This document shows, piece by piece, positions 33,238 through 41,706 of a DNA stretch of 64,000 bases. The stretch spans positions 1 to 64,000 of the forward strand of contig DAOUCP010000043.1 of NCBI GenBank assembly GCA_034432155.1, in the 5' to 3' direction. The notes beneath the pieces are model-generated. The model did no database searches and was not told where the DNA came from. It saw only the letters and a list, made by a program, of their open reading frames with translations. Position 1 is the first letter of the stretch, and each line of letters begins with the position of its first letter. This DNA is from DAOUCP01 sp034432155 (GTDB taxonomy: Bacteria; Chloroflexota; Anaerolineae; Epilineales; Epilineaceae). The position numbers and the translations under genes are program-made.

Positions 33238-34587
33238 CTATGGCGGTGACGCAGTGTCGGACGGTACGCTGGTCGGTTGCTCCGTGGGCGGGGGCGGAGT
33301 GTCGGTCGGTGGAGCGGCCGTCTCGGTAGGAGGCTTGCGCACCTCGATCTCCACCGATCGCTCTTCGACCCGGCCGTCGACGTGGACGATCTTCAGGGTG
33401 TAAGTGCGGGTCTCACTGGGACACACTTCTCGTTCGCCCTTGCCCGTGACGCCCTGGCCATCGAGGTAGACCTCGCGAATGCCCTGGACTTCCCAAACGA
33501 GAGTCGCACAGGTTCCTGCCCGAATGCTGTCATCGGTGGTGGCAAAGTAAATCTTTACCGCGCTCACGGTGGCGGTCGACGTGGGTGTGGCCGAAGGTGA
33601 GGCGATCGGCGGCCGCGCGGAAGCAAGCCGCACCGGCGGTGGTGCCGTCGCAGTCGGGGGGATGAGAACCAGTGCCGCCGCGGTGAGCGGTCCGTTGCAG
33701 ACCACCGCGTCAGCTGGCAGCCAGCCATCTTGGGTGGTGGCCAACGGCAGCAGATGCAGCCAGTCCGCGGCTTCGCTGCGCCCCAACACCTGGACCGGCG
33801 TCCCAGCCGCCACATCCTCGACGGAGGCAGCAGCATCCGTCGCTGGCTTCTGGAGCAAGCTGGCGACACGAGCGGTGCGGCAGCGCAGGGCAACGGTAGC
33901 CACGGTGGTGCTGCGATCGCCGGCCGTCAGGCGGTCCAGCCAGGCCTGCACGGCGGTTGGATCCACCGGCTGGGCTTCGGGGAGCTCACCCGATTCGGTA
34001 AGTCCGATGGCCTCCGCCTCGGCCAGTTCCTGACCAGCCTCTCCCGAACGGGCCAGCCGTGCCGAGCCCTGAAGCGTGACGATCCACAGGCTGGGCTCGA
34101 CGCCCGGAATGTAGCTAACCAGCAGCCGGGCGCCGCCGGCATCCAGCTCGAGCTCGGCCCAGGCGGTCCGGATGACCACCTCGACGGCTGGCGTCACCGA
34201 GCGGAGCTCGTAGAGGGTTGTACCGGTGGCCTGGTCGAGCATGATCTGCCGCGAGGGCGGATGACTCTGGCTGAGCAGCAGATCGGTGTCGGAGAGCAGG
34301 TCCACCGTCAGGATGTCGCCCCAGGCCAAACGCGCACGTCCACCGTCGCCAACCAGGACGTTGGCGCCAGGAGTGAGCGTCATGGCCGTGGTCACGTCGA
34401 GTACCATCGGCGACTCGAGCTCGGTGCGACGAAACGAGACAGGTTCAGCGGCCACCGTCAGCTTCGGAGCGCCGAAGGTGCTCACGTCCGGCGTCGGTGC
34501 TGGTGCCGTGGGTGGCGGTGCGGCGCGGCAGCCGGCCAGACAGCCGATGATCAAGGCCAACCCGAGACCCAATCGCCAGCGTTGCAT
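33238..34587 (-). CDS. Lipoprotein with FecR-like, SH3-like and Ig-like parts
   Basis: A GGGAG ribosome site precedes the ATG at 34587. The 449-residue product has a lipobox (ALIIGCLAGC, Cys 20), so it should be lipid-anchored outside the cell. Residues about 65-200 look like a FecR-type beta domain (ARLAWGDILTVDLLSDTDLLL, SARLARSGEAGQEL). A region at about 225-305 resembles a bacterial SH3 domain (VLGRSEAADWLHLLPL, DGWLPADAVVCNG). After a Pro/Thr linker, an Ig-like domain follows (TTDDSIRAGTCATLVWEV, then YTLKIVHVDGR). The tail is Pro/Thr-rich. It lies just after recR on the same strand. It may bind the wall; the function is not known. Confidence 0.75.
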   Translation of the reverse strand: MQRWRLGLGLALIIGCLAGCRAAPPPTAPAPTPDVSTFGAPKLTVAAEPVSFRRTELESPMVLDVTTAMTLTPGANVLVGDGGRARLAWGDILTVDLLSDTDLLLSQSHPPSRQIMLDQATGTTLYELRSVTPAVEVVIRTAWAELELDAGGARLLVSYIPGVEPSLWIVTLQGSARLARSGEAGQELAEAEAIGLTESGELPEAQPVDPTAVQAWLDRLTAGDRSTTVATVALRCRTARVASLLQKPATDAAASVEDVAAGTPVQVLGRSEAADWLHLLPLATTQDGWLPADAVVCNGPLTAAALVLIPPTATAPPPVRLASARPPIASPSATPTSTATVSAVKIYFATTDDSIRAGTCATLVWEVQGIREVYLDGQGVTGKGEREVCPSETRTYTLKIVHVDGRVEERSVEIEVRKPPTETAAPPTDTPPPPTEQPTSVPSDTASPP

Positions 34588-34634
34588 GTTCTCGTCTCCC
34601 TTGCTTGGTTGCCAGGCTCGCGAACTGGCCGTAC

Positions 34635-35255
34635 CTAGGAGGAGCGCTCCATGTCGCTGCGTCCTGCCAAGGCGCGGGCGAGGGTGCCTTCGTCGGCGTA
34701 CTCAATGTCGCCGCCGATCGGAAGGCCCCTGGCGAGCCGGGTGATCCGGATCGTTAGCGGCAGATTGCGAATGGCACGTTCCAAGTACATCGCCGTGGCG
34801 TCACCCTCGAGCGATGGATTCGTAGCCAGGATGATCTCCTGGACCGGCTCACGGCGCAGCCGGCTGAGCAGCTCCTCGATGCGCAGCTCGGCCGGACCGA
34901 TGCCATCGACTGGCGATAGCGCGCCATGCAGGACGTGATACAGGCCACGGTACACACCGGCGCGCTCGATGGCCAAGACGTCCAGTGGATCTTCCACCAC
35001 GCAGATCGTAGCAGAATCGCGCGTGGCATCGCTGCAAATGGGGCATGGGCTCGTCTCGGCCACGCTCTGGCAGCGTTCGCAAGTGCGGATCGCCTGGGTG
35101 ACGTCGATGAGGGCATGGGCCAGGCCCAGCACCTGCTCGCGACTCGAGCGCAGCATATGGTACGCCAGCCGAGAAGCGGTCTTGGGCCCGATCCCTGGCA
35201 GCCGGGCGAGCTCGTCGATCAGGCGCGCCAGCGAGGTGGGCAGAGCGGCCGACAC
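34635..35255 (-). CDS. recR: Recombination protein RecR
   Basis: This 206-residue protein is a typical RecR, which with RecO (and RecF) helps load RecA at gaps. It has the N-terminal helix-hairpin-helix (LARLPGIGPKTASRLAYHML), a C4 zinc finger (CERCQSVAETSPCPIC), and a Toprim domain (ICVVEDPLDVLAIE, ILATNPSLEGDATAMYL) followed by RLARGLPIGGDIEYAD. The start is GTG at 35255, four bases after the ybaB stop. The dnaX-ybaB-recR order is the classic arrangement in many bacteria and supports the call. Confidence 0.97.
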   Translation of the reverse strand: MSAALPTSLARLIDELARLPGIGPKTASRLAYHMLRSSREQVLGLAHALIDVTQAIRTCERCQSVAETSPCPICSDATRDSATICVVEDPLDVLAIERAGVYRGLYHVLHGALSPVDGIGPAELRIEELLSRLRREPVQEIILATNPSLEGDATAMYLERAIRNLPLTIRITRLARGLPIGGDIEYADEGTLARALAGRSDMERSS

Positions 35256-35259
35256 GGCT

Positions 35260-35607
35260 TCAGGGACCTAGGGGGGGCAGTCCAAGGCTGCGGGTCACGG
35301 CCCCCATGCGCTGGGCAGCCAACCGCTGCGACTGTTCGATGGCCTGATTGACCGCCGCCAGGATCAGCTCGGCGAGCGTCTCTGAGCCATCGGCCGTCAG
35401 CAGTTCTGGGGCAATCACGACCTCGGTCAGCTTCTGCTGACCTGTCATGACCACCTTGACGGCGCCACCCCCGACGCTGATGGTCACCGTTTCCGAGGCC
35501 AGGGCTTCCTGCTCGGCAACCATGCGCTCCTGGAGCGCCTGGAGGTGACGCATCATTCCAGAGCTGCCAGAGGCACCTCCAGGCGCGGTGTGTGCACCTT
35601 TGGCCAT
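35260..35607 (-). CDS. ybaB: YbaB/EbfC family nucleoid-associated protein
   Basis: The ATG at 35607 has AGGAGA just upstream and gives 115 residues; the extra ten codons of the longer frame would place this site inside the gene. The family features are a Gly-rich N-terminus, the helix MMRHLQALQERMVAEQEALA, the beta part VTISVGGGAVKVVMTGQQKL, and a C-terminal helix with LAELILAAVNQAIEQSQ. YbaB forms small dimers that bind DNA. It sits between dnaX and recR as in many genomes. Confidence 0.95.
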   Translation of the reverse strand: MAKGAHTAPGGASGSSGMMRHLQALQERMVAEQEALASETVTISVGGGAVKVVMTGQQKLTEVVIAPELLTADGSETLAELILAAVNQAIEQSQRLAAQRMGAVTRSLGLPPLGP

Positions 35608-35652
35608 TCGTCTCTCCTGGCGTAGTCTACCCGGCACAGCCCCGAGGCCTGC

Positions 35653-37380
35653 CTATGCCTCGGGCGTCTCTCCCTCGAGTGGCTTCACGCCCGTGACTCG
35701 GCCGCCCAGTCGTTCCACGGCATGGCGGACCAAGGGATCCGACTGCGCCTGTTCGACGCGGGAGCGAGGTCGCGCGGCACGTTCCTCGGGCGTCGGGGCG
35801 ACAACGGTGCAGCTGACCGCCACTGGACCGCCCAGCAGTTCCGCCAACACCGCCTCCACGCCCCTGCGTCGGCTGGGCTCAGACACCTGCCGGCAATGAT
35901 ACTCGTAAAAGAAACCGAGGGTCACCGTTCCCGCGGCAACTGCCAGGGGGCGGCAATCACGCAACAGGGCGGCAGTCTTGGGGTCGTGCTGCCCCACGGC
36001 GGCGAGAATCGTCGGCCACCTTGCGGCAAGGGTCTCCACGGCGGCGGCGCCGCCTCGATCGGCCGCCGGTGGGCTGGAGGGAGTCGCCGCTGCTGGCTCG
36101 GGGCCGGCTGTCGCTTCCGGCGCCGCCGGTTGTGTTCTCGCTGGGGGCGGCCGGGGCGCCGCCTTGGCTGCCGCCGACGGAGCAACGCCCCTTCCGTGTC
36201 CTGCCGAACCAGCGGGCACACTCGCCTCTCGGCGCGTCTGGGGCGCCGCCGTTGCCACGGCAGGCTGCGCCTCGTCGCCAGCAGTACCTTCCTGCGCCGC
36301 AGCGACGAGAGCCAGAACGGTCTCGACTAGGGCCAGCTCCAAGGCCAGCGCCGGCTGCGTCTGGTCGGCGGCGGGCCGAGCGTCGCTGAACCGGGCAATG
36401 GCCGCGGCCAACTCGGCGGTCCCGATCGCTGCCGCGTGGCGGCGCAGTCGTTCCAGGGCTTCTGCGTCGCTGGCGATCACATCGTCCTCAGCGCCCACCT
36501 TGACCAGGAGCACGAGGCGCAGGTGCTCGAGCAGCATGGACCTGACTTGCCGCGGGTCGGCACCCTGATCCATAGCCTCGTTCAGTCGCCGAAGGCCGGT
36601 GGCGCTGTCCCGCGCCAGCATGGCCTCCACGATGGCCACCACCGCCTCGTGGGCTGGTGTGCCCAGCGAGGCCTGGACATCGGCGACGCCCACGCGGTTG
36701 CCGCCCGCCAGGAGGTGATCCAGCAGGCTCTCGGCGTCCCGCACCGACCCGGTAGCGTGGCGGGCGATCAACGTCAGAGCCGCCGGTTCAGCGTCGATTC
36801 CCTCGGCAGCGCAGATCCGGGCGAGCTTCTCGGCCAGCGTGGTCGTCGCCACGCGCCGGAAGTCGTAGCGCTGGCAGCGCGACACGATCGTATCCGGGAT
36901 CTTGTGCGGCTCCGTCGTCGCCAGGATGAACAGCGCGTGCGCCGGCGGCTCTTCCAGCGTCTTGAGGAGCGCATTGAAGGCCGCCGTCGAGAGCATGTGG
37001 ACTTCGTCGATGACGTAGACCTTGTACGTGGCCTCGTTGGGCGCAAAGCCGATCTTCTCGCGCAAGTCCCGGACATCGTCAACACCGGTATTCGAGGCGG
37101 CGTCAATCTCAATCAGATCAAGAGCGCGCCCTTCGCTGATGGACCGGCAGATGGCACATTCGTTGCACGGCTTCTCGCCAGGGCCGGTGCAGTTCACGGC
37201 TTTGGCCAGAATGCGCGCCACCGAGGTCTTCCCGGTGCCACGAGGACCGGCAAAGAGGTAAGCGTGTGCCAGACGACCCTGCGCCACCGCGTTTCGCAGC
37301 GTCTGGACGATGTGCTCTTGGCCGATGACGTCCTCAAAACGCTGCGGGCGCCAGCGGCGGTACAAGGCCTGGAGTGCCAT
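35653..37380 (-). CDS. dnaX: DNA polymerase III subunit gamma/tau
   Basis: This 575-residue clamp-loader ATPase has the usual start (MALQALYRRWRPQRFEDVIG). Key parts are Walker A GPRGTGKTS, a four-Cys zinc module (CTGPGEKPCNECAIC), Walker B YVIDEVHML, sensor ATTEPHK and the SRC motif in IVSRCQRYDF. The C-terminal ~200 residues are Ala/Pro-rich followed by a small folded domain, as in tau-type proteins that bind the polymerase. I see no A- or T-run slippery site that would make a shorter gamma form. A weak promoter lies at 37419-37447. Confidence 0.97.
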   Translation of the reverse strand: MALQALYRRWRPQRFEDVIGQEHIVQTLRNAVAQGRLAHAYLFAGPRGTGKTSVARILAKAVNCTGPGEKPCNECAICRSISEGRALDLIEIDAASNTGVDDVRDLREKIGFAPNEATYKVYVIDEVHMLSTAAFNALLKTLEEPPAHALFILATTEPHKIPDTIVSRCQRYDFRRVATTTLAEKLARICAAEGIDAEPAALTLIARHATGSVRDAESLLDHLLAGGNRVGVADVQASLGTPAHEAVVAIVEAMLARDSATGLRRLNEAMDQGADPRQVRSMLLEHLRLVLLVKVGAEDDVIASDAEALERLRRHAAAIGTAELAAAIARFSDARPAADQTQPALALELALVETVLALVAAAQEGTAGDEAQPAVATAAPQTRREASVPAGSAGHGRGVAPSAAAKAAPRPPPARTQPAAPEATAGPEPAAATPSSPPAADRGGAAAVETLAARWPTILAAVGQHDPKTAALLRDCRPLAVAAGTVTLGFFYEYHCRQVSEPSRRRGVEAVLAELLGGPVAVSCTVVAPTPEERAARPRSRVEQAQSDPLVRHAVERLGGRVTGVKPLEGETPEA

Positions 37381-37418
37381 GCGGCTACCTGGTGGGCCGT
37401 CGGTGGGCGAGGTGGCCC

Positions 37419-37447
37419 ATTCTACTCCGGCACTCCTCGGAACGGAA
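37419..37447 (-). promoter_or_regulatory. Possible dnaX promoter
   Basis: On the minus strand, TTCCGT (37442-37447), 17 bp, TAGAAT (37419-37424), about 40 bp before the dnaX ATG. The -35 is weak. Confidence 0.35.
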
Positions 37448-37560
37448 GTGCTGCCAGCAGCACCATCATCCGGCGGGGCACATCCCAGGCCCGGCGGCCG
37501 AGGGCAAATCAGCGCTGTCGAGCCAGGCCGCGTGCGGCGCGGCGCCTGTCGGGCCCTTGG

Positions 37561-40560
37561 CTACCGCCGCACGAGGAACGGCAGGTGAGCAACTCGCTGG
37601 GGAAGCGGTATCGCGGTTCCTGTGGCCGGCGTTGGGGTGGCGGTCTGAGCGGGCGGTGGCGCCAACGTCGGCAGGCTCGGCGAGGGCGTCGGATCGCCGA
37701 CGACTTCGATGGCCGGCACCGGCAAGTAGCTATAGCCAGACTCGACCTGGCCGCCCTGCCCGAGGGTCGCGTAATCCAGCCGCGTCCACCGCGCCACCGG
37801 AAGGTGTCCGAGGCGGCGAGGTACGAGGGCGTGCGTGAGCGACACGCCGCCCACCGGCAACCGGTTGAAGGACCATCGGACGACCAGGTCGGTGATCTCC
37901 GCCGCTGGCGGCTGGGGCAACAGGCCAGCAAGCTCCAAGCCGGGACCGATCTGCTCCTCGAGGGCCAGAAGGGTTACCGACCGGATCAACTCGCGCGTGA
38001 GTTGGCCGAAGAGGTCGACAAGACTCTCGGGGTCCGGCACCGCAAAGTAGTAACTGGGATCGCTCGCCGCCTCCGGGAGCGCCGGATCGCACTCGCCGCC
38101 AGCGCAGACGGCGACGACGATCACGCCGCTCGCCTTCACCTCGCTTGCCGCCGCCAGGACCGGCCCTGACCCCGTGGCATTGATGCCGTCGGTCAGAACG
38201 ATCATCACCTGCGGCACTTCGGCCGCCGCCTCGGCCAGCAGCTCGCCTCCCCGGCGGATGGCGGCACCAATGTTGGTGCCACCTCCAGCGCGCAAGCGAT
38301 CCACCAGGTCCAGGACGGACTGCCGGTTCTCGGTGACGCCCACCCACTCGGTGACATCGTCGTTGAACGCCACGGCTCCGAATAACCATTGCTGCGAGGT
38401 CGGGGCGGTGAGCATCGAGCGCACCGCGCGGCGCACCGCCTCGAGCCGACCACTGCCAGCACCCATCGACGCCGAATGATCGATCACGAACAGGACCTGC
38501 AACGGCAGGTCGGCTGGTGGACACTCCAAGTCAACCTTCGACGTTACCGTGAAGGCTGCCCCGAGCGTGACAACCGAAGGCTCCGCGTATCGCTCGGCGG
38601 TCACCAATCGGCAGGGGCCTTCGCCAGGCGGTGCCAAGACATCGAGCTCCGGGATGCTCAGCCGTGCTGCGCCGACGGCCCCGCCCCGCTCCCGCCAGCC
38701 CACTTCAAGGCCTTCAGCAATCGGCCAACGACCAACCGCCGAGGCGCGCAACGGGTACCGAAGCACAATGAATGGGCGCAACAGACCCGAGCGGGTCCAG
38801 CGCAGACGCCCGTCGGCCAGGACCGTCGGCACATCGATCGCCGGCGGGATGGCGCCGTGGTCGAAAGGCAAGGCCGCCGAAGGAATCTGGCTGACCACCA
38901 CCTCCTCCAGGCTGCGCTCCACAAGCGAGGGCACGAATTGTTGCCAGTAGGCGGCGAGATCCGCTGGTTGGGCGGCCTCGACGGCATACTCCGGTGGGCT
39001 CGCCACGCCGGCAGCACAGGTCGTACCACTGCGCACGCAGATGGTGGCGATGCGAACCCCCTCCATGCGGGCCCACTCGACGGCCGGAGTCGGATCGACG
39101 GTCAGGTAGCCATCGTAGAAGAGCACGATGACTGGCAGCGCCCCTGGCCGCCGGTCCGCCAACAACTGGCGGGCGCGATCGATCGCATCCCGCGGGTTGG
39201 TGTTGCCCGCTGCCACCAGGCCTTCGAAGGCCGCGAGCAGCTGCTCGCGATTCTGGGTGAAAGGCTGGCGCACCTCCGGCACATCGTTGTACGCGACGAC
39301 TGCCGCCCGGATCAGGCCGAGATCCAGCTGCCGGACGAAGTCGCGTCCAGCCTGGACCAATCGGGCGAGGGGCTGACCCTGCGTCGACCAGGAGCGGTCG
39401 ATCAGGATGACCACGTCCGCTTGCTGCGGTTGCGGTGGACACTCGGCCAGCAGGGACACGGTGATCGGCACCGAGGCGCCGAGCAACACTGGCCCGTGGG
39501 CCTCTGCCTGTCCGTAGAGCCGACAGGTGGCTGGCGCCGGCGGTGGGGAGAGCACGGTGATGGCATCCGGGCCTACCTCCGTGCGGAGCCAAGAGCCGCG
39601 CGTATCCAACGCCTCGACAACAAGGCGGGTGTGGGTCGCCACCGGGCCCACGAGCGTCGGCCGCAGCCGGTAGCGGGCGTTCCAACCTTGGGTCTCCTGA
39701 TCGATCGTCCACTCGAGGAAGCCGCGGCGGTGAAGTGGTGCACCTTGCTCGTAGACCGTCTCCCCAATCCGCGTAGCAGCTGGCACGGCCGAGCCCGGAA
39801 CATATGCCGTCTCGCCGCCCAATTCGTCTCGCACCACAAGCTGATCGAGCTCCAGACGGGCCGGCCGACGCGCAATGGCCGTCAGGATGGGCGCTACGTC
39901 GGAGAGGGTGGGCGCGGAGAGCTGCTCTGCCCGGGGCACGTTGACACAACCAGTACCGACGCACACCGCGCTGAGCCAGACACCCGCTGATCGGGCATCG
40001 AAACTGGCGTTGAACAGGCCCTCGGGCGTCGCCGGACGCATGCCCGAGTGGCTGACGAGGACGATGTGACCGCGCCCTGCCGGCGCGTCGGGGGCATAGA
40101 AGCGCTTGCTGGCGGCATCGAGCAGGGTGGCCGCGTCACTGCCATAGGCCGCGGGTCCGTAGGCCGCCAGCGCAGCGGCTAGGACGGCATCGTCATCGGT
40201 CCAAGGCACGACCAGGGGCGGATAGGCGTGCCCCAGAACGAGGCTGATCTGCGATGCCGGCGAGGCCAAGGCAGCGAGAAAGGCCGAGGCTGCCTGCCGG
40301 ACCAAGGTTGCTTCGGCCGATGTGGCCCAAGGACCCAGGGCCAGAACGAAGTGGCGGTCGAGAGACTCGTCGGGACAGCTCGCCTGAACGCGGAGCTGCA
40401 CCGCCACGTCTCCGTCGAGCCGGACGACAGGTGGCGAAACCAGGCGGCTGGCCGAGAGCTCGCACGCCTGGGCTGCTACCGCGTGAACCCGCTGCGCGCT
40501 GCCTGACGCAAGGACCGGCAACAGGCAGAAGAGCGTGGCCAGCACACGCCTGGCGGTCAC
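37561..40560 (-). CDS. Secreted protein with tandem von Willebrand A domains
   Basis: This 999-residue protein has a signal peptide (ATLFCLLPVLASGSA) and three related VWA-like modules. The first (about 65-210) has lost the metal site (FVLALGPWATSAE). The second has VVILIDRSWSTQG and the third VLFVIDHSASMGAG, both intact DxSxS metal-binding motifs, each preceded by a beta domain that opens with Cys (PATCRLYGQA, EGPCRLVTAE). The end is a Pro/Thr linker and the tail RVAHLPFLVRR. VWA domains bind proteins through a bound metal, so adhesion or surface assembly is likely. The start (GTG) overlaps the ddl stop as GTGA, so it is co-translated with ddl. Confidence 0.85.
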   Translation of the reverse strand: MTARRVLATLFCLLPVLASGSAQRVHAVAAQACELSASRLVSPPVVRLDGDVAVQLRVQASCPDESLDRHFVLALGPWATSAEATLVRQAASAFLAALASPASQISLVLGHAYPPLVVPWTDDDAVLAAALAAYGPAAYGSDAATLLDAASKRFYAPDAPAGRGHIVLVSHSGMRPATPEGLFNASFDARSAGVWLSAVCVGTGCVNVPRAEQLSAPTLSDVAPILTAIARRPARLELDQLVVRDELGGETAYVPGSAVPAATRIGETVYEQGAPLHRRGFLEWTIDQETQGWNARYRLRPTLVGPVATHTRLVVEALDTRGSWLRTEVGPDAITVLSPPPAPATCRLYGQAEAHGPVLLGASVPITVSLLAECPPQPQQADVVILIDRSWSTQGQPLARLVQAGRDFVRQLDLGLIRAAVVAYNDVPEVRQPFTQNREQLLAAFEGLVAAGNTNPRDAIDRARQLLADRRPGALPVIVLFYDGYLTVDPTPAVEWARMEGVRIATICVRSGTTCAAGVASPPEYAVEAAQPADLAAYWQQFVPSLVERSLEEVVVSQIPSAALPFDHGAIPPAIDVPTVLADGRLRWTRSGLLRPFIVLRYPLRASAVGRWPIAEGLEVGWRERGGAVGAARLSIPELDVLAPPGEGPCRLVTAERYAEPSVVTLGAAFTVTSKVDLECPPADLPLQVLFVIDHSASMGAGSGRLEAVRRAVRSMLTAPTSQQWLFGAVAFNDDVTEWVGVTENRQSVLDLVDRLRAGGGTNIGAAIRRGGELLAEAAAEVPQVMIVLTDGINATGSGPVLAAASEVKASGVIVVAVCAGGECDPALPEAASDPSYYFAVPDPESLVDLFGQLTRELIRSVTLLALEEQIGPGLELAGLLPQPPAAEITDLVVRWSFNRLPVGGVSLTHALVPRRLGHLPVARWTRLDYATLGQGGQVESGYSYLPVPAIEVVGDPTPSPSLPTLAPPPAQTATPTPATGTAIPLPQRVAHLPFLVRR

Positions 40561-41615
40561 AATGGGCCTCGCTTGGCGGCGTGGGCCTCGAGTGCCAGCT
40601 GGACGATGCGGTCCACGAGCGCGGCCGGGCTGAGGCCAGCCTCGGCTGCCTGATGGAACATGAAGCTGGAAGGCGCCATGCCAGACGTAGAGTTAGGGTC
40701 GGTGAAGAAGATGCGGCCATCGGGCAGCAGGAACCCGTCGAGGCGCGCGTAGCCCTGAAAGCCCAGCGCTCGGTAGGCGCGCCGGGCCTCGGCCTGGATG
40801 CGGGCCACGTTCTCGGCGCCCACCGGGGCCGGGGTGATCTTCTGGGAGCGGCCCGGCATGTACTTATCGTCGTACGTCATCACAGGGTTCTGGGTGCGCG
40901 TCTCGGTCGGCAGAAACGCCTCCACCTCCTCGTTGCCCAGCAGGATCACAGAGAACTCCCGACCCGCCAACCGTTCCTCCACCAGTACCCGGTTGTCCCA
41001 GGCAAACGCCTTCGCCATGGCCGGAGGTAGCTGGTCCACGCTGGCCACCAGGGACACGCCGATGCTCGAGCCTTCCCGGGCCGGCAGGACCACGGCCGGC
41101 AGGCCGATGGTCTGTAAAATGCGCTCCTGGCAGGCTTCGGCGTCGGCACTCCACTCCGCTTCCCGCACCACGAGCTCGCGCGGCACCTCGAATCCCGCCT
41201 CGGCCAGCAGTTGGTGGGCGGTCGCTTTGTCGAGCGAGACGCCGCATGCCAGAACCCCGGAGCCAGTGTACGGAATGTCCAGCAGTTCAAGGGTGCCCTG
41301 GATGCAGCCGTCGTCTCCGTATTTGCCGTGCAGGGCGATGAAAGCTACGTCGATACGCTGGCGAAGATCTTCTAGCGGCTGCCGCTCGCCCTCGGCTGCG
41401 AGTCGAGCCTCGATATCGTCGCAGGTATTCTGGATGACCAGCTTCTCCGGAATCCGCCACACGCGTCCGGCAACATCCATGAAGAGCGCGACAGGTTCGT
41501 ACCGGGAGCGGTCAAGGTTGTAATAGACCTGACGGCCGCTGGCCAACGAGACTTCTCGCTCGCTGGAGCGACCGCCCAGCAGCACGCCGACCCGGAGCCG
41601 TCGTTCGTTGGGCAC
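40557..41615 (-). CDS. ddl: D-alanine--D-alanine ligase family protein
   Basis: Ddl joins two D-alanines with ATP for peptidoglycan. The protein has VGVLLGGRSSEREVSLASG, VAFIALHGKYGDDGCIQG and an ATP-grasp core (VLPAREGSSIGVSLV, DGFLLPDGRIFFTDPNS). The last metal-binding segment reads TDPNSTSGMAPSSF rather than the common E-x-N-T-x-P-G-M-T, so this is a divergent branch. I take GTG at 41615 as the start (352 residues) because a TATAAT box ends seven bases before it, predicting a leaderless message; GTG at 41618 is the alternative. The apparent upstream start at 41651 would fall in the promoter. It is followed directly by the VWA gene. Confidence 0.88.
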   Translation of the reverse strand: MPNERRLRVGVLLGGRSSEREVSLASGRQVYYNLDRSRYEPVALFMDVAGRVWRIPEKLVIQNTCDDIEARLAAEGERQPLEDLRQRIDVAFIALHGKYGDDGCIQGTLELLDIPYTGSGVLACGVSLDKATAHQLLAEAGFEVPRELVVREAEWSADAEACQERILQTIGLPAVVLPAREGSSIGVSLVASVDQLPPAMAKAFAWDNRVLVEERLAGREFSVILLGNEEVEAFLPTETRTQNPVMTYDDKYMPGRSQKITPAPVGAENVARIQAEARRAYRALGFQGYARLDGFLLPDGRIFFTDPNSTSGMAPSSFMFHQAAEAGLSPAALVDRIVQLALEAHAAKRGPL

Positions 41616-41622
41616 CACTGGG

Positions 41623-41651
41623 ATTATAGTGGCCGCAGCGGAGCCCACCAA
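41623..41651 (-). promoter_or_regulatory. Leaderless promoter of ddl
   Basis: On the minus strand, TTGGTG (41646-41651), 17 bp, perfect TATAAT (41623-41628). The GTG start at 41615 comes seven bases later, about where transcription should begin. Confidence 0.65.
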
Positions 41652-41706
41652 TCGACCGCCGGCGCTGCCGCCACCAGGAGCCAGCAGCCCACCGGCAAGA
41701 GCGGGG

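Noticed and set aside
35653..37380. Programmed frameshift site in dnaX
   Set aside because: No A-rich or T-rich slippery run with a following stem was seen in the region after the ATPase domain.
37440..37500. Signal recognition particle RNA beside dnaX
   Set aside because: GGAACGGAAG and GCAGCACC look tempting, but the conserved GGAAGG-AGCAGCC loop and the pairing around it are missing on both strands.
36436..40000. Long plus-strand open frames (about 530-580 residues) over dnaX and the VWA gene
   Set aside because: Both are antisense to well-supported genes and have an abnormal composition.
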